From Gammaproteobacteria bacterium (GTDB lineage: Bacteria > Pseudomonadota > Gammaproteobacteria > Pseudomonadales > Pseudohongiellaceae): 64,000 nucleotides of DNA. Position numbers and translations under genes: made by a program. This document shows, one piece after another, positions 55,840-64,000 of the stretch. Position 1 is the first letter of the stretch, and every line of letters begins with the position of its first letter. The notes beneath the pieces were generated by a model, which made no database searches, was not told where the DNA came from, and saw only the letters and a program-made list of their open reading frames with translations. The DNA lies in contig JAURLP010000011.1 of assembly GCA_030831165.1 (NCBI GenBank), positions 101,524-165,523 on the forward strand, in the 5' to 3' direction.

Positions 55840-56262
55840 ATGAATGCTGAAAATGATAACCTGGACCTAGATCCCAACCCTCATCCTGATGGGGAACTCG
55901 CTACCCAAACTATTGCTTTACCTGCCGACACCAATCAAGATGGTGATATTCCAGGTGGGTGGCTGGCTAGCCAAATGGATATGGCTGCTCATTTAGCTAG
56001 TTCAAAAGTTGCTAAAGGCACAGTCGCTACAGTTGCTATAGACAATATCAGTTTTCTTGCGCCGATCAGCCTTGGCTCAATAGTCGCTTGTTACACAAAG
56101 ATATTAGGGGTTGGCCGATCATCGATTCGGGTTTCGGTTGAAGCGTGGGTTAGCCATGTTGTCAACGGAGAGGAATGGACCAAGGTCTCCGAAGGGGTGT
56201 TTACTTTTGTTGCTATTGGCAGCGATGGAAGAACCCGAGCAATTCCTAAAAAAGACCGCTAA
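55840..56262 (+). CDS. Acyl-CoA thioesterase (YciA type, hotdog fold)
   Basis: 140 residues. The segment IALPADTNQDGDIPGGWLAS matches the YciA-type thioesterase active-site loop (D-x-N-x-x-G-D-I-x-G-G-W), and QMDMAAHLASSKVAKG follows, then VATVAIDNISFLAPI. It hydrolyses acyl-CoA; chain length is unknown. It starts 12 bp after dctM and so probably belongs to the transporter operon. Confidence 0.88.
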   Translation: MNAENDNLDLDPNPHPDGELATQTIALPADTNQDGDIPGGWLASQMDMAAHLASSKVAKGTVATVAIDNISFLAPISLGSIVACYTKILGVGRSSIRVSVEAWVSHVVNGEEWTKVSEGVFTFVAIGSDGRTRAIPKKDR

Positions 56263-56313
56263 ACAAAAATAGCAAGGCCGGTTTAAATAATTCCGCCTGA
56301 AGATCAATAAATG

Positions 56314-57447
56314 TTAACGTTGCTCTGCCCTGACTCGAATATACGCTTCTTCTGATATGTCCTGATAATCTTTAATCTGCGCTTCAAAGGCTCGATACGA
56401 GGCAAGTATGCGTTGCCCAATTTCACTGCTTTGTCCCAGCTCGTCAATGATGTCTTGGGAAACATCGTAAAGTTCTGCCGCTAAGTCTGCAGGGAATTCC
56501 CGCAATTCAACACCATGCTCATTTATTAGCGTTGACAGGGCATTACTATTTTGGACTCTGAATTCATCCGCCATCGCCGCGCTAACAGCGCTTGCTGCAG
56601 TTCTCATTATGACTTGCAAGTCTCTGGGTAACGCTTCAAACAATTCCTTATTAAACAGAAACTCCTGTAGTGAGCCCGCCTCATGCCAGCCTGGGAAATA
56701 GTAATAATCTGCAACATCGTAGAATCCTAGAGCCAAGTCATTAAGTGGACCAACAAATTCTGTGGCGTCGATAACGCCCGTTTGTAATGAAGTATAGATA
56801 TCGCCAGCTGCCAGGTTTACAGGTACACCGCCAATTCTCTGGATAACTTCTCCACCTAGCCCTGGAATTCGCATGGTTAATCCCTGAAAGTCTTGCAGGC
56901 TATTTATTTCCTTATTAAACCAGCCGCCCATTTGTACACCAGTATTACCACCCAGCATTGGGAGAATGTTGAAAGGCTCATACACTTCTTCCCAAAGGGC
57001 TTGGCCTCCACCAAAGCTAATCCAGCTTTCCATTTCTTCTGCATTCAAGCCAAAGGGAACGGCTCCAAAAAACTGCGCTTCAGGCGCTTTGCCTTTCCAA
57101 TAGTAAGCGGCGCTATGCCCCATTTCTGAAGTGCCCGCACTAACAGCATCAAAAACTTCAAGTGCAGGGACAATTTCACCCGCACCATAAACCCGTATAC
57201 GCATTCTGCCGTTGGACATCTCTTCGACTAAATCGGCAAACTTTTCAGGCGCTTCGCCTAGCCCGGGAAAGTTTTTCGGCCACGTGGTGACAAGCTTCCA
57301 TTCATATGTCTGCTGAGCTTGCATGGCTTCACCAGCAACACCGGTAGACTCTGATTGTCCACCACAAGACACCAGCAGTGTGCTGACAATAATTAAGGCT
57401 GATCTGAAAAGATTAAATTTAAATATCATTATCTTATGGTGCTCCAA
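56314..57447 (-). CDS. TRAP transporter substrate-binding lipoprotein (DctP, TakP-like)
   Basis: 377 residues. A lipoprotein signal ends LLVSC. The mature part is a DctP-type binding protein: WKLVTTWPKNFPGLGEAPEK, MRIRVYGAGEIVPALEVFDA, GLTMRIPGLGGEVIQRIGG and GVIDATEFVGPLNDLALGFY. The general pattern is closest to TakP-type proteins that bind 2-oxo acids with a metal ion. It faces the permease genes, so it is transcribed apart from them, an uncommon layout. The stop lies 51 bp from the thioesterase stop. Confidence 0.9.
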   Translation of the reverse strand: MEHHKIMIFKFNLFRSALIIVSTLLVSCGGQSESTGVAGEAMQAQQTYEWKLVTTWPKNFPGLGEAPEKFADLVEEMSNGRMRIRVYGAGEIVPALEVFDAVSAGTSEMGHSAAYYWKGKAPEAQFFGAVPFGLNAEEMESWISFGGGQALWEEVYEPFNILPMLGGNTGVQMGGWFNKEINSLQDFQGLTMRIPGLGGEVIQRIGGVPVNLAAGDIYTSLQTGVIDATEFVGPLNDLALGFYDVADYYYFPGWHEAGSLQEFLFNKELFEALPRDLQVIMRTAASAVSAAMADEFRVQNSNALSTLINEHGVELREFPADLAAELYDVSQDIIDELGQSSEIGQRILASYRAFEAQIKDYQDISEEAYIRVRAEQR

Positions 57448-57494
57448 TTAAATGGTCTTAACTTTTGTTTAAAGTTTTTATAGGTTTGGCTGGT

Positions 57495-59729
57495 TTAAAT
57501 AGCCTCAAGCCGGGCATAGGACATTACTAACCATTTGCCGCCAACTTCATCAAAATTTATCTGTACTCGAGCATTTTTGCCCTTACCCTCATAATTTAAA
57601 ACAATGCCTTCACCAAATTTGGGGTGCTTTACTCGCTGGCCCAGGTTTATTGAGTCTCCTAAATTATCCCCTGAAGATATCCCACCTGCATCAGCAGGAA
57701 TAGTACCATGGCCTACTGAAATATCCTTATTTTTGGCATAGTCATGGGCATAACTGCTACGTGTTATTCTACCCTGTAGCCTAATCTCTTCCAAAAGCTC
57801 CTGGGGCAACTCGCCAAGGAAACGCGAAGGACGCGTTAATGTTTCCTCACCATAAAGTCGCCTGGATTCAGCATAACTAAGTGTAAGTTTTTGCTCGGCC
57901 CGAGTTATTCCGACATAACAAAGCCTGCGCTCCTCCTCTAGACCGGATTGTGTATCCATAGACATTTTGTGAGGAAACAGGCCCTCTTCTAGACCGGTAA
58001 TAAATACTGAAGGAAACTCTAGTCCTTTAGCTGAATGAAGAGTCATTAATTGCACCGCGTCTTCTCCAGCACCAGCCTGAGTATCTCCGGCGTCCAGGGC
58101 GGCTTTATCAATAAATGCGCTTAATATGCCCATCAGCGAGCCTTCATCTTCATCATCTATTTCCTCCATGGTAAAAGCCTTGGCTGCATTAACCAGCTCC
58201 ATTAAGTTTTCCTTCCTAATTTTAGCTTTTTCGCCGCCTTCTTTTTCATGATGCTGAATTAAACCACTACGTAAAATTGTTTGATCACAAAGCTCGTGCA
58301 AATCCTTATTTGAAGCAAAAGCTTCCAGTTCATTAATTAAATTTAGAAAGCCCGTGATGCTTAGGGTTGCCCTGGCAGGCAATAAACCTTCATTAGTTAC
58401 TTTAAGTGCTGATTGCCAGAGCGATATATTTTCTGTTCTTGCTACATTGCGCAATAAGTCTAGAGTCTTATTACCAATGCCTCTTACAGGCGTATTGATC
58501 ACTCTTTCCATTGCGGCATCATCATCGCGGCTTGCAATTAATCGCAAATAGGCCATAGCGTTTCGAATTTCTAGCCGCTCATAGAATCGAAAACCGCCAT
58601 AGATACGATAGGGCATATTGACTCGTAATAGCGCCTCTTCCAGCTCTCTAGATTGAGCATTGGAACGATAAAGAATGGCAGCTTCACTTGCTTTGTTACC
58701 GCTGTTAACCCATTTCTCAATTTGTCCACATACGAAACGGGCTTCATCCTGTTCATTAAAGGCTGAGTACAGTGAAATTAGCTCACCCTCCAGATCTTCA
58801 GTCCAGAGCTCCTTCCCCAGCCTTCCTTGATTATTTGCAATCAAGGTATTCGCTGATTTTAAGATATTGGAGCTGGAACGATAATTCTGCTCGAGCCGAA
58901 CAGTTTCTGTGCCAGGAAAATCCTGAGAAAATTGCTGAATATTTTCTATTCTGGCACCACGCCAGCCATAGATTGACTGATCATCATCACCAACGGCGGT
59001 GACTTGAGCTTCTTTACCCGCCAAGACTCTAAGCCAGGCATATTGAATAGCATTAGTGTCTTGAAATTCATCCACCAGGATGTGCCGAAAACGTTTCTGG
59101 TAATGAGCTAATAGCTCCGGGCTTTTAAGCCAAAGCTCATGTGATCTCAACAATAGCTCGCCAAAATCAACCATTCCACCTCGATCACAAGCCTGCTCAT
59201 AGGCAGCATAAACCTTGGCCATGATCACAGTATATTCATCACCATAGGTCTCTATGCTAGCCGCACGTAATCCCTCATCTTTTTGTTCATTGATAAACCA
59301 CTGACACTGCTTTGCAGGCCATTTGTTTTCATCTATTTCCAGTGACTTATGAACGCGTTTGACAAGGCGGTATTGATCGTCCGCATCTAAAATCTGAAAT
59401 TTTTCGGGTAGTCCAGCTTCCTTCCAATGAGCTCTTAATAACCTGTGTGCCAAGCCGTGAAAGGTCCCTACCCACATACCACCTATCGGCCTTTGTAACA
59501 GCTCTTCAATTCGCAGACGCATTTCATTGGCGGCTTTATTTGTAAAGGTCACTGCAAGAATGCCGTGTGGCGAAAGGCCTTCTGTGGCAATTAACCAGGC
59601 TATCCGATGCACAAGCACACGTGTTTTCCCACTACCTGCTCCAGCCAGCACTAACAAATTAGATGCGTCAGCTGTTACAGCCTGACGTTGTCTGTCGTTA
59701 AGAGGATTTAAAATATGGGAGATATCCAT
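57495..59729 (-). CDS. uvrD: DNA helicase II UvrD
   Basis: 744 residues, SF1A helicase of nucleotide excision and mismatch repair. Walker A is AGAGSGKTRVLVHRI, motif II region LVDEFQDTNAIQYAWL, then GDDDQSIYGWRGARIENIQ, VRLEQNYRSS and TLHSAKGLEFPSVFITGLEE, YVGITRAE. The C-terminal tudor-like segment (RVKHPKFGEGIVLNYEGKG) identifies UvrD/PcrA rather than Rep. It stands alone. Confidence 0.96.
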   Translation of the reverse strand: MDISHILNPLNDRQRQAVTADASNLLVLAGAGSGKTRVLVHRIAWLIATEGLSPHGILAVTFTNKAANEMRLRIEELLQRPIGGMWVGTFHGLAHRLLRAHWKEAGLPEKFQILDADDQYRLVKRVHKSLEIDENKWPAKQCQWFINEQKDEGLRAASIETYGDEYTVIMAKVYAAYEQACDRGGMVDFGELLLRSHELWLKSPELLAHYQKRFRHILVDEFQDTNAIQYAWLRVLAGKEAQVTAVGDDDQSIYGWRGARIENIQQFSQDFPGTETVRLEQNYRSSSNILKSANTLIANNQGRLGKELWTEDLEGELISLYSAFNEQDEARFVCGQIEKWVNSGNKASEAAILYRSNAQSRELEEALLRVNMPYRIYGGFRFYERLEIRNAMAYLRLIASRDDDAAMERVINTPVRGIGNKTLDLLRNVARTENISLWQSALKVTNEGLLPARATLSITGFLNLINELEAFASNKDLHELCDQTILRSGLIQHHEKEGGEKAKIRKENLMELVNAAKAFTMEEIDDEDEGSLMGILSAFIDKAALDAGDTQAGAGEDAVQLMTLHSAKGLEFPSVFITGLEEGLFPHKMSMDTQSGLEEERRLCYVGITRAEQKLTLSYAESRRLYGEETLTRPSRFLGELPQELLEEIRLQGRITRSSYAHDYAKNKDISVGHGTIPADAGGISSGDNLGDSINLGQRVKHPKFGEGIVLNYEGKGKNARVQINFDEVGGKWLVMSYARLEAI

Positions 59730-59808
59730 TGCGTCTCATTCTAGCAAAGTCTTAGGTTTTCTTTGAGCTGTCACATAAATTAATTTCAGAATAGTGTTGG
59801 TTGCTCGT

Positions 59809-59946
59809 ATGCAATTTAATAAAAACTTGTTACTATCGATTCTAGCTGTATTTGCTGGCTGGTTTTTCACTAGCGAAAGCAGCAAAAATGCTGGTCTTTG
59901 TGCTAATTATTTTTGCTTGAAGGTCGTCATTAACAATAGCAACTGA
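59809..59946 (+). CDS. Possible small exported or membrane peptide (45 residues)
   Basis: ATG at 59809, TGA at 59944. The first 20 residues are hydrophobic (LLLSILAVFAGWFF) after a short polar start, like a signal or anchor, and two cysteines follow (LCANYFC). No ribosome binding site is evident. It lies in the otherwise empty gap of 289 bp between uvrD and the cold-shock gene. Confidence 0.25.
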   Translation: MQFNKNLLLSILAVFAGWFFTSESSKNAGLCANYFCLKVVINNSN

Positions 59947-60018
59947 AGCTTTATAATTAAGCTTTAAATAATAAAAAATACCAAGTAATTGGTGAAAATC
60001 AGAGAGTAATAGAGAAAT
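59947..60018 (+). promoter_or_regulatory. Leader of the cold-shock gene with -10 candidate
   Basis: TATAAT at 59952-59957 sits inside AAGCTTTATAATTAAGCTT, an inverted repeat (AAGCTT...AAGCTT). No matching -35 box. If it is the -10 box, the leader is about 55 nt and AT-rich. Confidence 0.4.
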
Positions 60019-60237
60019 ATGTCAGAGCAAGTAGAAGGGACCGTTAAGTGGTTCAATGATGAGAAGGGTTTTGGTTTTATTGAGCAGGCTGGCGGCAAAG
60101 ATGTCTTTGTACACTACAGCGCCATAACTGGTGAAGGTCGTCGTACCTTATATGAAGGACAAAAGGTCACAATGACTGTGACTCAAGGTCAAAAAGGCCC
60201 TCAAGCGGAAAACGTACAGCCAGCAAACGCTGACTAA
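60019..60237 (+). CDS. Cold-shock domain protein (CspA family)
   Basis: 72 residues, one cold-shock domain: [19 protein letters not shown] carries RNP1 (K-G-F-G-F-I) and DVFVHYSAI carries RNP2. It binds single-stranded nucleic acid as an RNA chaperone or antiterminator. An AGAGAAAT lies just before the ATG. A small TGCCC-TCTC-GGGCA hairpin follows 18 bp after the stop. Confidence 0.96.
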   Translation: MSEQVEGTVKWFNDEKGFGFIEQAGGKDVFVHYSAITGEGRRTLYEGQKVTMTVTQGQKGPQAENVQPANAD

Positions 60238-60434
60238 ATCGCTTTAGCTTGTCTTGCCCTCTCGGGCATGTAGTTGATCTAAGGTCTTATTCTTTCAAAA
60301 GAAATAGTAAGAGCTATAGCTTTTGTTCGGCCATAAAAAATTCTCTAACATTTTTGCTTACCCCTTTTTCACCACCTTTTTTCTAAAGAATTGTTCTGTA
60401 TTTATTTATCAATAAAAAACGGTTAAATCCGACT

Positions 60435-61301
60435 ATGGCAAAAAGCAATCTAATTCGAAAAATTAGCTTGAATCTGGATAAGCTCCGTAAATCAGAACGT
60501 AAAGTTGCTGAGTTTATTCTTGCAGATCCATCCAAAATAATAAGCATGCGTATTATTGATCTGGCCAAGGGTGCTGGGGTAAGCGAGCCTACCGTTATAC
60601 GTTTTTGTCGTGCTATAGAGTTTGATGGTTTTCAAGCATTTAAATTGGAACTTGCTCAACATATTGGCAGCAGCGGAAGTTTTAGCCAGTTTCAGGTTAA
60701 TCCAGATGATTCAATTGCTGATGTAAATAAAAAAGTTTTTGATACCACTATTGGCTCACTTGTCAATGTAAGGGATGAGATAGATGCCGGAGCACTGGAA
60801 AATGCCATTAATGCATTAAGCTCTGCAGAACGCGTAGAGTTTTATGGTTTTGGTGCATCAGGTTCAGTAGCTATAGATGCCCAGCATAAGTTTTTCAGGT
60901 TACAGGTTTCAGCAGCAGCTTATACTGACCCTCATATACAGCACATGTCAGCAATATCTTTAAACCCAACAGATGTAATTGTTGCCATCTCGCAATCCGG
61001 TCGCTCCAAAGCACTAATTCAAAGTGTAAACTTGGCCCGTGAAGCTGGCGCTACTGTGATTGGTCTTGCTCCGGAAAATACGCCTTTGTCGGACCTTTGT
61101 GATTTCCCTATTCATATAAATATGGAAGAAAACCATCTCGAGTTTGCTCCCGTTTCTTCGCGTATTGCTCATTTGGTAGTAATTGACGTGCTTGCCATGG
61201 GAGTTGCCCAACATCGTAGCGCTGAACTTAAAGAGCATTTGAAACGCTTAAGTGTGAGTTTGCGTTCTTTGCGTACTAGTAAAAACAGCAAACGCCGCTA
61301 A
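60435..61301 (+). CDS. RpiR/HexR family transcriptional regulator
   Basis: 288 residues. The N-terminal helix-turn-helix (LRKSERKVAEFILADP, VSEPTVIRFCRAIEFDGFQAFK) and the C-terminal SIS domain (VEFYGFGASGSVAIDAQHKF, VVAISQSGRSKALIQSV) match HexR, which senses 2-keto-3-deoxy-6-phosphogluconate and controls central carbon genes. The assignment to HexR rather than another RpiR member is by overall pattern; no sugar-catabolic genes are adjacent. Confidence 0.88.
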   Translation: MAKSNLIRKISLNLDKLRKSERKVAEFILADPSKIISMRIIDLAKGAGVSEPTVIRFCRAIEFDGFQAFKLELAQHIGSSGSFSQFQVNPDDSIADVNKKVFDTTIGSLVNVRDEIDAGALENAINALSSAERVEFYGFGASGSVAIDAQHKFFRLQVSAAAYTDPHIQHMSAISLNPTDVIVAISQSGRSKALIQSVNLAREAGATVIGLAPENTPLSDLCDFPIHINMEENHLEFAPVSSRIAHLVVIDVLAMGVAQHRSAELKEHLKRLSVSLRSLRTSKNSKRR

Positions 61302-61308
61302 TTTGCTT

Positions 61309-62211
61309 TTATTCTCGTCCTAATAAAAAACGGTCAAAAAATCTAAGCACCCGATTCTCAAACTCTTGAGGCAACTGGGTATCAAAAGCCGCATGCTGAA
61401 CGCCTTCTACTTGCCAAAGCTCTTTTGGCTCAGCAGCAGATGCAAAAAGCAAATCGCCACTTTCTGGAGATATCGCGATATCTGAGGTGCTGTGTAAAAT
61501 TAAAATTGGTCTGGGGCTTATATTTCCTATCCATTTTTTAGCGTCGATATCATCAATATTCCCTTCAATTTCCTGCTCAGCCCAAAAGCCAATTAAAGAA
61601 GCAAAGGGAAAAGCGGGGAGATCTGTGAAATATCTTACGCTGGTATTTATAGTATCTCGCATTGATGAAAAAGCACTATGAGCAACAACGGCCTTAATAT
61701 CTTGATTGACCGCAGCATATTGTATTGCCAGTGTGCCTCCTAAAGAATTACCAAGCATGCCAATACTTTCAATACCTTCCTGTCCTTGCAAAAACTTTAC
61801 CCAGGCATCAATGTCTGGCATTTCCCTCAAACCAAAAGCAATAAGCTCACCTTCGTTAACATCATGCGCCCTGATAGATGAAACTAGTACACCATAGCCC
61901 TTCTTTGCCAACATTGCTGCTTCTTCCAACAGTTCTTCCCTGTCAGATTTAAAACCATGCTGGAGAATTACCCCTGCACCGTTTTCAGGCGGAATAAACC
62001 AAGCGTGCAGCGTATTTCCGTCTGTGGATTGAGTGCTTACATCCAGATATTGCAAAGAATAATCAGAAGGGGTTTTAGTCAGCCGCTTGCGCTCTTGCAA
62101 GGGATGGTAAACCAGACTTAATGCCTGATTTCTAGCAACCACCGATAATACGGTAGCAAGAAGCAAAATCACGACAACAATAGTGACGCTAATTTTTGCT
62201 GATACTTTCAT
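61309..62211 (-). CDS. Alpha/beta hydrolase with N-terminal membrane anchor
   Basis: 300 residues. One N-terminal hydrophobic segment (about 8-25) anchors it in the inner membrane or exports it. The nucleophile elbow is GNSLGG (Ser), the acid is probably the Asp in STSDIAI, and the His is in VQHAAFD, so the triad is complete. It resembles BEM46-like esterases/peptidases. Substrate unknown. Eight bp after glmS, so read-through from glmS is likely. Confidence 0.85.
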   Translation of the reverse strand: MKVSAKISVTIVVVILLLATVLSVVARNQALSLVYHPLQERKRLTKTPSDYSLQYLDVSTQSTDGNTLHAWFIPPENGAGVILQHGFKSDREELLEEAAMLAKKGYGVLVSSIRAHDVNEGELIAFGLREMPDIDAWVKFLQGQEGIESIGMLGNSLGGTLAIQYAAVNQDIKAVVAHSAFSSMRDTINTSVRYFTDLPAFPFASLIGFWAEQEIEGNIDDIDAKKWIGNISPRPILILHSTSDIAISPESGDLLFASAAEPKELWQVEGVQHAAFDTQLPQEFENRVLRFFDRFLLGRE

Positions 62212-62219
62212 TGCTCCTG

Positions 62220-64000
62220 CTACTCAACCGTTACAGATTTAGCTAGATTTCTTGGCTGATCAACATCGGTTCCTTTAATAACTGCAACATGATAAGAAAG
62301 AAGCTGCAGGGGAATGGTATATACAATTGGGCTTAAGAAATCACTGCAGTGTGGGATATCAATCACTGTTGTTGATGAATCATTTGAAAACCCGGCGTCT
62401 GCATCAGCAAAAACGTAGAGCCGCCCACCTCTAGCGCTCACTTCTTGTAAGTTAGATTTTAATTTCTCTAAAAGCTCATCGTTCGGAGCAATGGCTATCA
62501 CTGGCATATCGTTATCAACTAGCGCCAAGGGGCCGTGCTTTAGTTCCCCTGCGGGATAAGCTTCCGCATGAATATAGGAAATTTCCTTTAGTTTAAGCGC
62601 CCCTTCCTTTGCAACAGGATATTGGACCCCTCTACCCAAAAAAAGCGCGTGTTGCTTTTCTGCAAAATCATTAGATATCCTGGCTATTAAGCTATCCAGT
62701 TCTAGTGTTTCTTCAATAATTCCTGGCAAATGATGCAAGTCTTCTACTAGCAGGGCCTCTTCTTGCTCCGCTAATCCCCCATGCCGCGCTAACGTAATGG
62801 CCAATAAGGATAAAATGCTAAGCTGAGTTGTAAAAGCTTTAGTAGAAGCAACGCCTATTTCTTTTCCGGCCACGGTCATAATAAAAAGGTTTGATTCCCT
62901 GACCAAGGAGCTGCTGGGCACATTGCATATAGCCAGGGTGCCAACGTACCCAGATTCCTTTGCATACCTAAGAGCCGCTAAAGTATCTGCTGTTTCACCA
63001 GATTGTGAAATTGTGACAAAAAGGCAATTTTTAGGGACCAATATATTTCTATACCGATACTCGCTGGCAATATCTACAGAGCATGGCATTCGTGCGATAT
63101 TCTCAAACCAAAATTTCGCAATCATACCGGCATGGTAACTGGTGCCGCATGCCACAATTTGAACACTTTTAGTTTTTGCAAAAATGGTTTGTGCCTCAAG
63201 CCCAAACGCTTCTTCTAAGACTCGTGTTTTACTTATTTTTCCAGCCAGGGTATTAGTTATTGCACTTTTTTGTTCAAATATTTCTTTTAGCATAAAGTGG
63301 CGGTAATCGCCTTTGATGGCATCTTCCATTTCATCGCGCAAGCGAATGATATTTCGCTTTATTTCAATGCCTTCATTCCAAATAGTAATTTTTTTATTAG
63401 TAACTTCTGCTATATCTCCTTCTTCAAGATATATAAATCTGTCAGTTACCTGACCTATCGCAGAGGGATCTGATGCAATGAAGTTTTCTCCGATGCCAAC
63501 ACCAATCACTAGTGGGCTGCCACTGCGAGCAACAACTATTTTGTTGGGATCATCTTTGCTAATAATTGCCAGCCCATATGCTCCGTCCAATATATCAACT
63601 ACATTTTTAACTGCCTGAGTAATGTCACAGCCACTTTTGTTCAGTTCTGCATGAATCAAATGAACAATTACTTCAGTGTCCGTTTCTGTTATAAATTCAT
63701 AACCACTTTTTATAAGCCCTTCTTTTAAAGAGAGGTAATTTTCAATGATGCCATTATGAACAAGCGCTAAACTATCCGATGAGCAGTGGGGGTGCGCATT
63801 AACCTCAGAAGGCTTGCCATGTGTAGCCCAGCGAGTATGTGCTATGCCAACAGTACCCTTAATCGAACTTTGATTAACCGCCTCTTCAAGAACGGCTACT
63901 TTCCCCAGCTTTTTTATACAGCTAATGCTGCCTTTTTTCTTATCTAGAACAGCTATGCCGGCTGAATCATAACCTCGATATTCAAGTCTTTTTAAGCCCT
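62220..64000 (-). CDS. glmS: Glutamine-fructose-6-phosphate transaminase GlmS, N-terminus cut by window edge
   Basis: The frame runs open through base 64000, where it reads GLKRLEYRGYDSAG. About 20 N-terminal residues, including the catalytic Cys1, therefore lie outside. GHTRWATHGKPSEVNAHPH and HNGIIENYLSLKEG belong to the glutaminase half. VACGTSYHAGMIAKFWFE and ISQSGETADTLAALR belong to the two SIS domains of the isomerase half; the C-terminus ends PRNLAKSVTVE. It makes glucosamine-6-phosphate for peptidoglycan and lipopolysaccharide. The in-frame TTG at 63659 is internal. Confidence 0.97.
   Translation of the reverse strand, partial: GLKRLEYRGYDSAGIAVLDKKKGSISCIKKLGKVAVLEEAVNQSSIKGTVGIAHTRWATHGKPSEVNAHPHCSSDSLALVHNGIIENYLSLKEGLIKSGYEFITETDTEVIVHLIHAELNKSGCDITQAVKNVVDILDGAYGLAIISKDDPNKIVVARSGSPLVIGVGIGENFIASDPSAIGQVTDRFIYLEEGDIAEVTNKKITIWNEGIEIKRNIIRLRDEMEDAIKGDYRHFMLKEIFEQKSAITNTLAGKISKTRVLEEAFGLEAQTIFAKTKSVQIVACGTSYHAGMIAKFWFENIARMPCSVDIASEYRYRNILVPKNCLFVTISQSGETADTLAALRYAKESGYVGTLAICNVPSSSLVRESNLFIMTVAGKEIGVASTKAFTTQLSILSLLAITLARHGGLAEQEEALLVEDLHHLPGIIEETLELDSLIARISNDFAEKQHALFLGRGVQYPVAKEGALKLKEISYIHAEAYPAGELKHGPLALVDNDMPVIAIAPNDELLEKLKSNLQEVSARGGRLYVFADADAGFSNDSSTTVIDIPHCSDFLSPIVYTIPLQLLSYHVAVIKGTDVDQPRNLAKSVTVE

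Noticed and set aside
60255..60268. TGCCC-TCTC-GGGCA hairpin after the cold-shock gene as terminator
   Set aside because: Only 5 bp and not followed by a T-run; too weak to call.

Overview
The window is a stretch of chromosome from a free-living, probably marine, moderately AT-rich gammaproteobacterium. Class-level placement rests on gene content and order: waaF-waaC-waaG for lipopolysaccharide core; the cmoA/cmoB pair; and a long housekeeping string (ubiX, rpmG, rpmB, radC, coaBC, algC, argB, slmA, pyrE, rph, yicC, gmk, rpoZ, spoT, recG) in the order known from Pseudomonas and relatives. SlmA, CmoAB, HexR and WaaG are gammaproteobacterial markers. I cannot name a genus. No tRNA, rRNA, CRISPR array, intact insertion sequence or prophage was seen.

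Layout. 1-4.2 kb: lipopolysaccharide inner-core glycosyltransferases. 4.2-7.1 kb: an orphan GspE/PilB-type ATPase and a REP-associated transposase-like protein with a damaged HUH motif. 7.1-9.3 kb: cmoB, cmoA and a HIT protein. 9.4-11.9 kb: an Lrp/AsnC regulator divergent from leuA. 11.9-16.7 kb: small accessory genes (YgjP-type peptidase, RhtB/LysE exporter, ABM monooxygenase, GNAT, alkylation repair genes tag and atl, MFS transporter). 16.7-19.4 kb: a secreted trypsin-like protease, an FHA membrane protein and an unknown protein in one operon. 19.6-20.8 kb: a secreted PQQ-type sugar dehydrogenase.

21.2-28.7 kb is the most unusual part. It holds a compact operon of a small acidic exported protein, a MotA/TolQ/ExbB channel protein, a degenerate Hsp70/actin-like protein, and two paralogous von Willebrand A (VWA) proteins. 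The single N-terminal membrane helix of each VWA protein carries an F-L-D-V-M motif like that of ExbD. Two lipoproteins and an M48 lipoprotein protease follow. I read this as a candidate ion-driven motor of the ExbBD/MotAB kind in which VWA domains replace the usual periplasmic domain.

28.7-32.4 kb: two related mono-haem c-type cytochromes flank ubiX, rpmG, rpmB and radC. 32.7-46.4 kb: the housekeeping string. Here a malonyl-CoA synthetase-like gene lies between algC and argB, dut is absent from its usual place between coaBC and algC, and a remnant of an EAL-domain gene lies between spoT and recG. 46.4-53.8 kb: a dicarboxylate/glutamate symporter, ubiA, a PHP phosphatase, a DUF482 acyltransferase-like gene, DUF4404, yaaA, uspA and DUF2750. 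53.9-57.4 kb: a TRAP transporter whose binding-protein gene faces the permease genes, with a thioesterase between. 57.5-64 kb: uvrD, a cold-shock gene, a HexR-like regulator, an alpha/beta hydrolase and glmS, which runs off the right edge.

Start codons were moved from the longest reading frame where a ribosome binding site or family length argued for it (waaG, waaF, the transposase-like gene, lrp, yicC, uspA, DUF4404, the first VWA gene).
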